Part shown: positions 1-8,818 of the stretch, in pieces
How positions within the stretch are numbered: the first letter of the stretch is position 1
Layout: each line of letters begins with the position of its first letter
Assembly (NCBI RefSeq): GCF_000373565.1
Contig: NZ_KB891820.1
Location: 62,001-126,000, forward strand
From: Streptomyces sp. HmicA12
GTDB lineage: Bacteria; Actinomycetota; Actinomycetes; Streptomycetales; Streptomycetaceae
Reading direction: 5' to 3'
DNA: 64,000 nucleotides
The notes under the pieces: generated by a model
What the model was told of the DNA's origin: nothing
The model's database searches: none
The model's input: only the letters and a program-made list of their open reading frames with translations
Made by a program: the position numbers and the translations under genes

Positions 1-1
1 C

Positions 2-733
2 GTCCCAACAGGCGTGAAGTTCTTCAACTGGATCGGAACGATGTGGAAGGGCTCGTTGTCCTTCGAGACACCGATGCTCTGGGCGATCGGCTTCCTGATC
101 ACCTTCACCTTCGGTGGTCTGACCGGCGTGATCCTGGCGGCCCCGCCGCTGGACTTCCACATCTCCGACTCGTACTTCGTGGTGGCGCACTTCCACTACG
201 TCGTCTTCGGAACGGTCGTCTTCGCGATGTTCTCCGGCTTCCACTTCTGGTGGCCGAAGTTCACCGGCAAGATGCTGGACGAGCGCCTGGGCAAGATCAC
301 CTTCTGGACGCTGTTCTGCGGCTTCCACGGCACGTTCCTGGTGCAGCACTGGCTGGGCGTCGAGGGCATGCCGCGTCGTTACGCGGACTACCTCGCGGCC
401 GACGGCTTCACCGCCCTGAACACGATCTCGACGATCTCGTCCTTCGTGCTCGGTCTGTCGATCCTGCCGTTCTTCTACAACATCTGGAAGACCGCCAAGT
501 ACGGCAAGAAGATCGAGGTCGACGACCCGTGGGGCTACGGCCGTTCGCTCGAGTGGGCGACCTCCTGCCCGCCGCCGCGGCACAACTTCCTCACCCTGCC
601 GCGCATCCGCTCGGAATCGCCGGCGTTCGACCTGCATCACCCTGAGATCGCGGCCCTCGACCAGCTGGAGAACGCTGGGCACGGGGCCAAGGGCGACACA
701 GCCCTCGCTGGCGGCAAGGAGGCCGGCAAGTGA
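2..733 (+). CDS. ctaD: Cytochrome c oxidase subunit I (CtaD), C-terminal part
   Basis: The gene starts outside the window; 243 residues of the C-terminal part are present and open from the first complete codon. CtaD is the haem-copper catalytic subunit of the aa3 oxidase in the cytoplasmic membrane and reduces oxygen to water. The HFHY motif at about residues 63-66 of the visible part holds the two histidines that bind haem a3 and haem a. Several membrane segments follow, and the protein ends in a charged cytoplasmic tail. Its stop overlaps the start of ctaF by four bases (GTGA), so the two genes are translationally coupled. Identity is very secure from motif and neighbours. Confidence 0.96.
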   Translation, partial: VPTGVKFFNWIGTMWKGSLSFETPMLWAIGFLITFTFGGLTGVILAAPPLDFHISDSYFVVAHFHYVVFGTVVFAMFSGFHFWWPKFTGKMLDERLGKITFWTLFCGFHGTFLVQHWLGVEGMPRRYADYLAADGFTALNTISTISSFVLGLSILPFFYNIWKTAKYGKKIEVDDPWGYGRSLEWATSCPPPRHNFLTLPRIRSESPAFDLHHPEIAALDQLENAGHGAKGDTALAGGKEAGK

Positions 734-1128
734 AGGTCCAAGGCAAGATGTTCATCTGGCTGAGCCTCTTCGTCCTGATCATGGCCGGTGTCTACGGCGT
801 GTGGTCGAAGGAGCCCGCCGGTACGACGGCGCTCTTCCTGGCGTTCGGCCTGTGCATCATGATCGGCTACTACCTGGCCTTCACGGCCCGGCGGGTCGAC
901 ACCGGTGCGCAGGACAACAAGGAGGCCGACGTCGCGGACGACGCCGGCGAGGTGGGCTTCTTCAGCCCGCACTCCTGGCAGCCGCTCTCGCTGGCCGTCG
1001 GTGGCGCGCTCGCGTTCCTGTCGATCGCGATCGGCTGGTGGCTGCTGTACTTCTCGGCCCCGATCATCATGTTCGGCCTGTGGGGCTGGGTCTTCGAGTA
1101 CTACCGCGGCGAGAACCAGACCCAGTAG
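730..1128 (+). CDS. ctaF: Cytochrome c oxidase subunit IV (CtaF)
   Basis: A 132-residue membrane protein with a GTG start overlapping the ctaD stop. It has two N-terminal membrane helices, a short charged cytoplasmic stretch of about 25 residues, and two more helices near the C-terminus. This is the layout of the actinobacterial subunit IV that completes the aa3 oxidase in the bcc-aa3 supercomplex. It has no catalytic residues and is thought to stabilise the complex. It is the last gene of the ctaD-ctaF transcript, because a strong hairpin follows 31 bases after the stop. Confidence 0.93.
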   Translation: MKVQGKMFIWLSLFVLIMAGVYGVWSKEPAGTTALFLAFGLCIMIGYYLAFTARRVDTGAQDNKEADVADDAGEVGFFSPHSWQPLSLAVGGALAFLSIAIGWWLLYFSAPIIMFGLWGWVFEYYRGENQTQ

Positions 1129-1159
1129 CGCAACCCTGGTTCTGAACTTCCGTACGCCG

Positions 1160-1197
1160 AAGGGCCCGGACACTCCTGAGGGAGCGTCCGGGCCCTT
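1160..1197 (+). terminator. Terminator after ctaF
   Basis: Two 17-base arms (1160-1176 and 1181-1197) pair with one mismatch around a four-base loop and run into CCCTTTCG. It ends the ctaD-ctaF transcript and separates it from the next gene. Confidence 0.9.
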
Positions 1198-1256
1198 TCG
1201 TGTGTTCGACATGCCCCGTGCGGCCTACTCACCGCGCCGGACCTGATGAACCTTCA

Positions 1257-1262
1257 TACGGT
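1257..1262 (+). promoter_or_regulatory. -10 element TACGGT of a likely leaderless promoter
   Basis: TACGGT ends exactly seven bases before the ATG at 1270, which would put the transcription start at the A of the ATG. No ribosome binding site is visible before this ATG or the one at 1246. No clear -35 box is seen. The same arrangement recurs at other genes in the window. Confidence 0.5.
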
Positions 1263-1269
1263 TCTGTTC

Positions 1270-2520
1270 ATGAACCACTCACCGCGCATCCGTACGGTTC
1301 TGGGCTGCACCCTCCTGGTGGCGTCCCTCGGTGCGGGCCTGACGGCCTGCGGAAGCTCCTCCCACCCGCTCTCCGCCAAGCCGTACGACGCGGCGGGACA
1401 GATCACCTTCAGCGGGCCCGTGGGAGCCAAGAAGGCGGATCCGGACAAGCCTCTGGAAGTCACCGCGCAGGGTGACGAAGCCCGCATCACCGACGTGACC
1501 GCCACGGACGCCATGGGGCGCTACGTCGCGGGCGAACTCGCCGCCGACGGACGCAGATGGCACTCCACCGCCCCGCTGGCCGCAGAGGCCCAGTACACGG
1601 TCCGCGTCAGCACCGAGGACGGGGACGGGGCGCCGGGCCGCAAGGTCCTCAACTTCGAGACCGGCAACCCGCGGGACCAGAAGGCCCTCAAGGTCACCTT
1701 CGGCCCCGACGCGGGCAAGTACGGCGTGGGCCAGCCCCTGGTCGCCACCCTGAACAAGCCCGTCAAGGACAAGAAGGCCCGCGCCATCGTCGAGCGCGCC
1801 CTGAAGGTCGAGTCCAAGCCCGCCGTGTCGGGCTCCTGGCACTGGGTGGACAGCAAGGAACTCCACTACCGCCCCAAGGAGTACTGGCCCGCCCACGCCA
1901 CCATCACGGCCCGCAGCACCCTGCAGGGCATCAAGGTCACCGACCGGCTGTGGGGCGGCGCGTCCAAGCCGCTCACCCTCACCACCGGCGACCGCATGGT
2001 GGCCATCACCGACGCCGGCTCGCACTACATGACGGTCTACCGCAACAACGAGGAGATCAACTCCATCCCGATCACCACCGGGAAGGCGGGCTTCGAGACC
2101 CGCAACGGCACCAAGGTGGTCCTCGGCCAGGAGTACTACGTCCGCATGCGGGGCACCAGCATCGGCATCGCCGAGGGGTCCTCGGACTCGTACAACCTGC
2201 CCGTCTACTACGCGACGCGCGTCACCTGGAGTGGTGAATACGTGCACGCCGCCCCGTGGTCCACGGGCTCCCAGGGCTACGAGAACGTCAGCCACGGCTG
2301 CACCGGCATGAGCACCGGGAACGCCGAGTGGTTCTTCGACACCTTCCGCAAGGGCGACATCGTCAAGGTCGTCAACAGTTACGGCGAGGACATGGACCCG
2401 TTCGGGAACGGGTTCGGCGACTGGAACGTCGGCTGGAAGGAGTGGCGCGAGGGCAGCGCCCTCACCGACTCCAAGAAGGTCGATCCGGTGCAGCAGGCAA
2501 GGCTCAGCCCCGAGATCTGA
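1270..2520 (+). CDS. L,D-transpeptidase lipoprotein (Ig-like and YkuD domains)
   Basis: A 416-residue exported lipoprotein. The signal peptide is followed by the lipobox LTAC, so the mature protein is probably anchored by a lipidated cysteine on the outer face of the membrane. The middle carries the Ig-like region usual in actinobacterial L,D-transpeptidases. The C-terminal YkuD domain holds the catalytic signature HAAP...SHGCTGMS with the nucleophilic cysteine. Such enzymes make 3-3 cross-links in peptidoglycan. An in-frame ATG at 1246 exists, but the -10 element at 1257 favours 1270. It sits between two halves of the respiratory gene set and has its own promoter and a terminator, so it is not in their operon. 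Confidence 0.9.
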   Translation: MNHSPRIRTVLGCTLLVASLGAGLTACGSSSHPLSAKPYDAAGQITFSGPVGAKKADPDKPLEVTAQGDEARITDVTATDAMGRYVAGELAADGRRWHSTAPLAAEAQYTVRVSTEDGDGAPGRKVLNFETGNPRDQKALKVTFGPDAGKYGVGQPLVATLNKPVKDKKARAIVERALKVESKPAVSGSWHWVDSKELHYRPKEYWPAHATITARSTLQGIKVTDRLWGGASKPLTLTTGDRMVAITDAGSHYMTVYRNNEEINSIPITTGKAGFETRNGTKVVLGQEYYVRMRGTSIGIAEGSSDSYNLPVYYATRVTWSGEYVHAAPWSTGSQGYENVSHGCTGMSTGNAEWFFDTFRKGDIVKVVNSYGEDMDPFGNGFGDWNVGWKEWREGSALTDSKKVDPVQQARLSPEI

Positions 2521-2540
2521 GCGCACCGAGTGTGAGACTT

Positions 2541-2575
2541 CCGACTCCCGTACGTGATCCACGTACGGGAGTCGG
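2541..2575. terminator. Bidirectional terminator between convergent genes
   Basis: A perfect 15-base inverted repeat (2541-2555 and 2561-2575) with a five-base loop lies between the transpeptidase stop and the stop of the opposite-strand gene seven bases further on. It can serve both transcripts. Confidence 0.88.
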
Positions 2576-2581
2576 CGCGTG

Positions 2582-2983
2582 TCAGGCCCGCACGGCGAGC
2601 CGTGAACGCAGCAGGGACGCCAGTGCGTCCGCGAATTCGACCGGTTCGACCGGAAGCGTCACCGCGGCCTCCGCGCGGCTCCACGTGGCCAGCCAGGCGT
2701 CCTGGGGGCGGCCGATCAGGAGCAGCACCGGCGGGCAGCGGAAGATCTCGTCCTTGATCTGGCGGCAGACCCCCATGCCCCCGGCCGGCACGGCCTCGCC
2801 GTCCAGGACGCAGACGTCGATGCCGCCGCGGTCCAGCTCCTTGAGGACCGCCGGGAGCGTCGCGCACTCGATGAACTGGACCTCGGGGGCGTCGGATGCG
2901 GGCCTGCGTCCGGTCGCGAGCCGGACCTGCTCACGAGTGTTGGCGTCGTCGCTGTAGACCAGGACCGTCGCGGTCGACTGCAT
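2582..2983 (-). CDS. Receiver-like single-domain protein
   Basis: A 133-residue cytoplasmic protein with the fold pattern of a response-regulator receiver. The first strand VLVYSDD carries the paired acidic residues near the N-terminus. The phospho-acceptor region reads DVCVLDGEAVPAG, with an aspartate at the end of the third strand. No output domain is attached. The start is well set by GGAGG eight bases before the ATG. No histidine kinase gene adjoins it, so its partner is unknown. It lies between the oxidase genes and ctaE on the opposite strand. Whether it is phosphorylated or is a degenerate receiver cannot be told from sequence. Confidence 0.75.
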   Translation of the reverse strand: MQSTATVLVYSDDANTREQVRLATGRRPASDAPEVQFIECATLPAVLKELDRGGIDVCVLDGEAVPAGGMGVCRQIKDEIFRCPPVLLLIGRPQDAWLATWSRAEAAVTLPVEPVEFADALASLLRSRLAVRA

Positions 2984-3158
2984 CGTTCCTCCGAGACATC
3001 AGTGTCTGTAGGGCGTCGTTGGCGCGGAGCCTACTCCTCCCGACACCCCGTCAACACCGGTTCGCGCACGGCTCCGATGGGCCATATGGGCTGGACACAC
3101 CCCTCAGACACTCCGAACGGCACCCCCCGGAGTGAGGGCGAGATAAGCGACCGACATA

Positions 3159-3779
3159 ATGTCGGTCGTGGCGACAGCAACGACAGTAGAAACCGGGCAC
3201 GCGCACCCGTCGGTCAATCGACCGAACCTCACCAGCGTCGGAACCATCATCTGGCTGAGTTCCGAGCTGATGTTCTTCGCGGCCCTCTTCGCGATGTACT
3301 TCACCCTGCGATCGGTGACAGGACCGGATCACTGGAAGGAAATGGCGTCCAGCCTGAACCTTCCGTTCTCCGCGACGAACACCACGATCCTGGTGCTCTC
3401 CTCACTGACCTGTCAGCTCGGCGTGTTCGCCGCCGAGCGCGGGGACGTGAAGAAGCTCCGGATGTGGTTCATCGTCACCTTCATCATGGGTGCGATCTTC
3501 ATCGGCGGTCAGGTCTTCGAGTACACCGAGCTGGTCAAGAAGGACGGGCTTTCGCTCTCCTCCGACCCGTACGGCTCGGTGTTCTACCTGACCACCGGCT
3601 TCCACGGCATGCACGTGACAGGTGGCCTCATCGCCTTCCTGTTCGTCCTCGGCAGGACGTACGCGGCCCGGAAGTTCACTCACGAGCAGGCGACCGCGGC
3701 CATCGTCGTGTCCTACTACTGGCACTTCGTCGATGTCGTATGGATCGGCCTCTTCGCCACGATCTACCTGATCAAGTAG
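3159..3779 (+). CDS. ctaE: Cytochrome c oxidase subunit III (CtaE)
   Basis: A 206-residue integral membrane protein with the five-helix pattern of actinobacterial subunit III and the conserved stretch FYLTTGFHGMHVTGG. It belongs to the aa3 oxidase but is encoded apart from ctaD-ctaF, just before qcrCAB. The start is uncertain: the ATG at 3159 opens the frame, but CATAAT at 3155-3160 lies exactly seven bases before an in-frame GTG at 3168. If that hexamer is the -10 box, the protein is three residues shorter and the mRNA is leaderless. An 81-base gap separates it from qcrC. Confidence 0.94.
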   Translation: MSVVATATTVETGHAHPSVNRPNLTSVGTIIWLSSELMFFAALFAMYFTLRSVTGPDHWKEMASSLNLPFSATNTTILVLSSLTCQLGVFAAERGDVKKLRMWFIVTFIMGAIFIGGQVFEYTELVKKDGLSLSSDPYGSVFYLTTGFHGMHVTGGLIAFLFVLGRTYAARKFTHEQATAAIVVSYYWHFVDVVWIGLFATIYLIK

Positions 3780-3860
3780 TTCGCAGATCGCAGCATCGGG
3801 CGAAGCACCCGAAACATTCCCGTAGCACCGACGCAGAAGATCCTGACACCGGGGTAATCC

Positions 3861-4670
3861 GTGAAAAAGCTCTCCGCACGACGACGCCATCCGCTGGCGG
3901 CGGTCGTCGTCCTACTCCTCGCGCTGGCGGCCACCGGGGGGCTGTACGCCGCGTTCGCGCCCGCGAGCAAGGCGCAGGCCGATGAAACCGCCCAGTCCCT
4001 CGCCATCGACGAGGGCAAGAAGCTCTATTCCGTCGGCTGCGCCAGCTGCCACGGAACCGGCGGTCAGGGCACCACCGACGGGCCGAGCCTCGTGGGCGTC
4101 GGCTCCGCCGCCGTCGACTTCCAGGTCGGCACCGGACGTATGCCGGCCCAGCAGCCGGGCGCTCAGGTCCCGAAGAAGAAGGTCATCTACTCGCAGGCCG
4201 AGATCGACCAGCTCGCCGCGTACATCGCCTCCCTCGGTGCCGGTCCGGTCGCACCGACCAAGGAGGACTACGACCCGAACGGCGCCGACATCGCGAAGGG
4301 TGGCGAACTGTTCCGCACCAACTGCGCGCAGTGCCACAACTTCACCGGTGAAGGTGGCGCGCTGACGCACGGCAAGTTCGCGCCGAGCCTCGAGGGCGTC
4401 GACCCGAAGCACATCTACGAGGCCATGCAGACCGGCCCGCAGAACATGCCGTCCTTCCCGGACACGACGATGACCAAGCAGAACAAGAAGGACATCATCG
4501 CGTACCTCGACGCGGTCAACGGCGACAAGACCGAGAGCCCCGGCGGTCTCAAGCTGGGCGGGCTCGGCCCGGTCAGTGAGGGTCTGTTCGCCTGGATCTT
4601 CGGTCTCGGCGCGCTGATCGCCGCCGCCATCTGGGTCGCCGCTCGGACCGCAAAGGCCAAGAAGTCATGA
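3861..4670 (+). CDS. qcrC: Cytochrome bc1 complex dihaem cytochrome c subunit (QcrC)
   Basis: A 269-residue protein with an N-terminal signal or anchor helix, two class I cytochrome c domains with haem-attachment motifs CASCH and CAQCH, and one membrane helix near the C-terminus followed by basic residues. The two covalent haems replace a separate cytochrome c and pass electrons from the Rieske protein straight to CtaC of the oxidase, as known for actinobacterial bcc-aa3 supercomplexes. GTG start. The stop overlaps the qcrA start by four bases (ATGA), so translation is coupled. Confidence 0.95.
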   Translation: MKKLSARRRHPLAAVVVLLLALAATGGLYAAFAPASKAQADETAQSLAIDEGKKLYSVGCASCHGTGGQGTTDGPSLVGVGSAAVDFQVGTGRMPAQQPGAQVPKKKVIYSQAEIDQLAAYIASLGAGPVAPTKEDYDPNGADIAKGGELFRTNCAQCHNFTGEGGALTHGKFAPSLEGVDPKHIYEAMQTGPQNMPSFPDTTMTKQNKKDIIAYLDAVNGDKTESPGGLKLGGLGPVSEGLFAWIFGLGALIAAAIWVAARTAKAKKS

Positions 4671-5722
4671 GTAGCCAAGACATTCCAGAAGAGAACCTGC
4701 CCGCTGAGCAGGGTGACGGACACGGTTCCGTCGAGCCGACGAAGGACAACCCCTTCGCCGACCCCGGCCTGCCGCCGCACGAGCACCGGATCCAGGACAT
4801 CGACGAGCGGGCCGCCCGGCGGTCCGAGCGCGTCGTTGCCATGCTGTTCACGGTCTCGATGCTGGCCACCGTCGGCTTCATCGCCTCGTACGTGGCGATC
4901 GACCCCCACAAGAGCGTCTACATCTTCCCGCTGGGTCACATCAGCGGGCTGAACTTCGCTCTGGGCACCACGCTCGGTGTGGCCCTGTTCTGCATCGGCG
5001 CGGGCGCGGTCCACTGGGCCCGCACCCTGATGTCGGACGTCGAGGTCGCTGCCGAGCGTCACCCGATCGAGGCCGAGCCCGAGGTCAAGGCCAAGGTTCT
5101 GGCCGACTTCGCGGACGGTGCGCGGGAGTCGCAGTTCGGCCGCCGCAAGCTGATCCGCAACACGATGTTCGGCGCGCTGGCCCTGGTGCCGCTCTCCGGC
5201 GTCGTCCTTCTCCGTGACCTGGGTCCGCTGCCCGAGAAGAAACTGCGCACCACGGCCTGGAAGAAGGGCCTGAAGCTCGTCAACATGAACACGAACGAGC
5301 CGCTGCGTGCTTCGGACATCGCGGTCGGTTCGCTCACCTTCGCCAAGCCCGAGGGCCTGGAGGAGCACGACGAGGACTTCCAGAAGGAGATCGCGAAGGC
5401 GGCTCTGATGCTGGTCCGTATCCAGCCGGACAACATCAAGGACAAGCAGGAGCTCGAGTGGTCGCACGAAGGTGTGGTCGCGTACTCGAAGATCTGCACC
5501 CACGTCGGTTGCCCGATCTCCCTGTACGAGCAGCAGACGCACCACGTGCTCTGCCCCTGCCACCAGTCCACCTTCGACCTCTCCGACGGTGCCCGGGTCA
5601 TCTTCGGCCCCGCCGGTCACGCCCTTCCGCAGCTGCGCATCGCCGCTGACGAAGAGGGTTACCTCGTGGCGCAGGGCGACTTCGCGGAGCCCGTCGGTCC
5701 TGCCTTCTGGGAGCGCGGATGA
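4667..5722 (+). CDS. qcrA: Cytochrome bc1 complex Rieske iron-sulfur subunit (QcrA)
   Basis: A 351-residue Rieske protein. A hydrophilic N-terminus is followed by three membrane helices, the actinobacterial form, whereas the classical protein has one. The C-terminal domain binds the [2Fe-2S] cluster through CTHVGC and CPCH. It takes electrons from menaquinol at the QcrB site and passes them to QcrC. It overlaps its neighbours by four bases on both sides, so qcrC, qcrA and qcrB form a tight operon. Confidence 0.96.
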   Translation: MSSQDIPEENLPAEQGDGHGSVEPTKDNPFADPGLPPHEHRIQDIDERAARRSERVVAMLFTVSMLATVGFIASYVAIDPHKSVYIFPLGHISGLNFALGTTLGVALFCIGAGAVHWARTLMSDVEVAAERHPIEAEPEVKAKVLADFADGARESQFGRRKLIRNTMFGALALVPLSGVVLLRDLGPLPEKKLRTTAWKKGLKLVNMNTNEPLRASDIAVGSLTFAKPEGLEEHDEDFQKEIAKAALMLVRIQPDNIKDKQELEWSHEGVVAYSKICTHVGCPISLYEQQTHHVLCPCHQSTFDLSDGARVIFGPAGHALPQLRIAADEEGYLVAQGDFAEPVGPAFWERG

Positions 5723-7356
5723 GTACTGCAACCACGAACGACGCGCCTTCTCGCGAGAAGGCACCGGCCGGCGAGCGCGTCGCCGACTGGGCGGACGGAC
5801 GCCTCGGGATCTACTCCCTGGCCAAGTCCAACATGCGCAAGATCTTTCCGGACCACTGGTCCTTCATGCTCGGCGAGATCTGCATGTACAGCTTCATCAT
5901 CATCATCCTCACGGGTGTGTACCTGACGCTGTTCTTCCACCCGTCGATGAACGAGGTGGAGTACCACGGCAGCTACGTCCCGCTGCAGGGACAGCTGATG
6001 TCCGAGGCGTTCAACTCGACCATGCACATCTCCTTCGATGTGCGCGGTGGTCTGCTGATCCGGCAGATCCACCACTGGGCCGCGCTGATCTTCCTCGCCG
6101 GCATGTTCGTGCACATGATGCGCGTGTTCTTCACGGGTGCGTTCCGCAAGCCGCGTGAGGTCAACTGGCTGTTCGGCTTCCTGCTGTTCGTCCTGGGCAT
6201 GTTCACCGGCTTCACCGGTTACTCGCTCCCGGACGACCTGCTCTCCGGAACCGGTGTCCGCTTCATGGAGGGCGCGATCCTGTCCGTGCCGATCGTCGGC
6301 ACGTACCTGTCGTTCTTCCTCTTCGGCGGAGAGTTCCCGGGCGGCGACTTCGTCGCGCGGTTCTACTCGGTCCACATCCTGCTGCTGCCGGGCATCATGC
6401 TCGGCCTGATGGTGGCCCACCTGATCCTGGTCTTCTACCACAAGCACACGCAGTTCGCGGGTGCCGGCAAGACCAACAAGAACGTCGTGGGCATGCCCCT
6501 GCTCCCGGTCTACATGGCCAAGGCGGGTGGCTTCTTCTTCCTGGTCTTCGGTGTCATCGCGATCGTCGCGGCGATCGCCTCGATCAACCCGATCTGGGCC
6601 ATCGGCCCGTACCGCCCGGACCAGGTGTCCACCGGTGCCCAGCCCGACTGGTACATGGGCTTCTCCGAAGGCCTGATCCGTGTCATGCCGGGTTGGGAGA
6701 TCAACCTCTGGGGCCACACGCTCGTCCTGGGTGTGTTCATCCCGCTGGTGATCTTCCCGCTGGTCCTCGCGACCATCGCCGTCTACCCGTTCATCGAGTC
6801 CTGGGTCACCGGCGACAAGCGCGAGCACCACATCCTGGACCGCCCGCGCAACGCCCCGACGCGTACCGCGTTCGGTGCCGCGTGGATCAGCTGGTACCTG
6901 GTCCTCCTCGTGGGTGGTGGAAACGACCTCTGGGCCACGCACTTCCACCTGTCGATCAACACGATCACCTGGTTCGTCCGGGTCGGCTTCTTCGTCGTGC
7001 CGATCCTCGTGTTCATCGCCACCAAGCGGATCTGCCTCGGCCTCCAGCGCCGCGACAAGGACAAGGTGCTGCACGGACGCGAGTCCGGCATCATCAAGCG
7101 CCTGCCGCACGGTGAGTTCATCGAGGTCCACGAGCCGCTCGACGCGGAGGCCCTGCACACGCTCACCGCGCACGAGCAGTACCAGCCCGCCGAGATCGGC
7201 CCGTCGGTCGACGAGAACGGGGTGGAGCGCAAGGTGTCGCGTGCGCAGAAGCTGCGCGCCAAGCTGTCGAAGGGCTACTACGGGGAGAACAACCAGATCC
7301 CCAAGCCCACCGCCGAGGAGTACAAGGAGATCACCAGCGGCCACGGCCATCACTGA
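5719..7356 (+). CDS. qcrB: Cytochrome bc1 complex cytochrome b subunit (QcrB)
   Basis: A 545-residue polytopic cytochrome b that oxidises menaquinol. The N-terminal half has the paired haem-ligand histidines, for example in HHWAALIF and in HILLLPGIMLGLMVAHL. It is longer than mitochondrial or proteobacterial cytochrome b because of an extended, charged C-terminal tail of over 100 residues. This extension is common in actinobacteria. It is the last gene of the ctaE-qcrCAB cluster and is followed by a good hairpin. Confidence 0.96.
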   Translation: MSTATTNDAPSREKAPAGERVADWADGRLGIYSLAKSNMRKIFPDHWSFMLGEICMYSFIIIILTGVYLTLFFHPSMNEVEYHGSYVPLQGQLMSEAFNSTMHISFDVRGGLLIRQIHHWAALIFLAGMFVHMMRVFFTGAFRKPREVNWLFGFLLFVLGMFTGFTGYSLPDDLLSGTGVRFMEGAILSVPIVGTYLSFFLFGGEFPGGDFVARFYSVHILLLPGIMLGLMVAHLILVFYHKHTQFAGAGKTNKNVVGMPLLPVYMAKAGGFFFLVFGVIAIVAAIASINPIWAIGPYRPDQVSTGAQPDWYMGFSEGLIRVMPGWEINLWGHTLVLGVFIPLVIFPLVLATIAVYPFIESWVTGDKREHHILDRPRNAPTRTAFGAAWISWYLVLLVGGGNDLWATHFHLSINTITWFVRVGFFVVPILVFIATKRICLGLQRRDKDKVLHGRESGIIKRLPHGEFIEVHEPLDAEALHTLTAHEQYQPAEIGPSVDENGVERKVSRAQKLRAKLSKGYYGENNQIPKPTAEEYKEITSGHGHH

Positions 7357-7394
7357 TCTCTGAGGTTCGAACTCTGACGCTGTTCGCCACGGCA

Positions 7395-7429
7395 GGAGCC
7401 CTCGTCCAGGCACTGGACGGGGGCTCTTT
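7395..7429 (+). terminator. Terminator after qcrB
   Basis: Arms of 14 bases (7396-7409 and 7413-7426), with one G-T pair and a three-base loop, are followed by TTT. It closes the respiratory operon before trpD. Confidence 0.88.
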
Positions 7430-7507
7430 GCCGTCCCCGGGGCTCGATAAGGTGGGGTCGCGCGGTTTTCTCGCGCGGACTTCCCACGGACGACAACAGG
7501 AGCGGCC

Positions 7508-8572
7508 ATGAGCGCTTTGACCCCCGCTGGAGGCGACACCGCGGCGGCGCGTTCCTGGCCCGTCGTGCTGAACGGCCTGCTGGAGGGCCGCGACCAGAGC
7601 GCCGACGACACCGCGTGGGCGATGGACCGCATCATGAGCGGCGCGGCGACCGACGCGCAGATCGCCGCGTTCGTGGTCGCGCTGCGGGCCAAGGGCGAGA
7701 CCGTCGACGAGGTCACCGGACTCGTCCGGACGATGTACGAGCACGCGAACGTCATCGAGGTGCCCGGCGAGACCGTCGACATCGTGGGCACCGGCGGGGA
7801 CGGCGCGAAGACCGTCAACATCTCCACCATGTCCGCCATCGTGATCGCCGGTGCGGGCGCCAAGGTCGTCAAGCACGGCAACCGGGCCGCCTCGTCCGCC
7901 TCGGGCTCCTCGGACGTCCTGGAGAAGCTGGGCGTCAACCTGGACCTGTCGCCGGCCCGCGTCCCCCAGGTGGCCGAGGAAGCCGGCATCACCTTCTGCT
8001 TCGCGATCAAGTTCCACCCGGCGCTGCGGTACGCGGGCGCGGCCCGCGGCCAGATCGGCATCCGGACCGTGTTCAACCTGCTCGGTCCGCTGACCAACCC
8101 GGCCCGGGTCCGCGCCCAGGCCGTCGGGGTCGCCGACCCGCGGATGGCGCCCGTCGTGGCCGGGGTCTTCGCCGAGCGCGGCAACTCCTCCCTGGTGTTC
8201 CGCGGCGACGACGGACTCGACGAGCTGACCATCACCGGGACGTCCCGGGTCTGGGTCGTGCGGGACGGTGCCGTGCGCGAGGAGGTCTTCGACCCGCGCG
8301 ACGTCGGCATCGAGCCGGTCGGCATCGAGGCGCTGCGCGGCGGCGACCCGTCGTTCAACGCCGAGGTCGCGCGGCGGCTCCTCGACGGGGAGCGGGGGCC
8401 GGTCCGTGACGCCGTCCTGCTGAACTCGGCCGCCGCACTCGTCGCCGTACGGCCCGGCAGCGGGACGCTCGTCGAGCAGATCAGGGCCGGTATGGAGCGG
8501 GCCGCGGAGTCGATCGACTCCGGCGCGGCCAAGGCCACCCTGGAGCGGTGGGTCCTCGCCAGCAACCGGTGA
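7508..8572 (+). CDS. trpD: Anthranilate phosphoribosyltransferase
   Basis: A 354-residue cytoplasmic enzyme that joins anthranilate to PRPP in the second step of tryptophan synthesis. The PRPP-binding glycine-rich loop GTGGDGAKTVNIST is near residue 97, and KHGNRAASSASGSSD follows at the anthranilate and phosphate site. A GGAG ribosome site precedes the ATG. It stands alone, apart from other trp genes, with terminators on both sides. Streptomyces often carry more than one trpD, so this may be the paralogue outside the main trp cluster. Confidence 0.94.
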   Translation: MSALTPAGGDTAAARSWPVVLNGLLEGRDQSADDTAWAMDRIMSGAATDAQIAAFVVALRAKGETVDEVTGLVRTMYEHANVIEVPGETVDIVGTGGDGAKTVNISTMSAIVIAGAGAKVVKHGNRAASSASGSSDVLEKLGVNLDLSPARVPQVAEEAGITFCFAIKFHPALRYAGAARGQIGIRTVFNLLGPLTNPARVRAQAVGVADPRMAPVVAGVFAERGNSSLVFRGDDGLDELTITGTSRVWVVRDGAVREEVFDPRDVGIEPVGIEALRGGDPSFNAEVARRLLDGERGPVRDAVLLNSAAALVAVRPGSGTLVEQIRAGMERAAESIDSGAAKATLERWVLASNR

Positions 8573-8592
8573 CGGTACGGCAGATGTGACGC

Positions 8593-8623
8593 AGGGCGCA
8601 GTCCAGAACGTGGACTGCGCCCT
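8593..8623 (+). terminator. Terminator after trpD
   Basis: A perfect 13-base inverted repeat (8593-8605 and 8611-8623) with a five-base loop lies 20 bases after the trpD stop and ahead of the SAM-IV riboswitch. Confidence 0.85.
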
Positions 8624-8657
8624 TGCCGTATCCGGATCCTGTGGCAGGATGCTTTTC

Positions 8658-8776
8658 AAGGTCATGAGTGACAGCGATCGAGGCCCCAGCCCGCTGTCCG
8701 GCAACCCTCCGTCCGTGGCGGGGTGCCCTGGGTGAAGACCAGGCCGTGAGCAGCAAGGCTCATGGCAAGCGCGGAC
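8658..8776 (+). promoter_or_regulatory. SAM-IV riboswitch
   Basis: The stretch has the SAM-IV layout known from actinobacteria. A P1 pair forms between GGTC (8660-8663) and GACC (8737-8740). A P2 stem pairs ACAGC with GCTGT (8671-8675 and 8692-8696). The conserved core GGCAACCCTCC is followed by GGGGTGCCCTGGGTGAAGACC. A downstream hairpin pairs GCCGTGAGC with GCTCATGGC. It binds S-adenosylmethionine and should lower expression of the downstream aminotransferase gene when SAM is plentiful. I identify it from memory of the class; no covariance search was run. Confidence 0.85.
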
Positions 8777-8818
8777 CCCTGCACACCCTGGGGTCCTGGT
8801 CCTCAAGGGAGCAGTCTC

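Noticed and set aside
7362..7378. GGTTCGAAC motif resembling a tRNA T-loop
   Set aside because: No acceptor stem, anticodon arm or CCA context surrounds it; it is a chance palindrome after qcrB.
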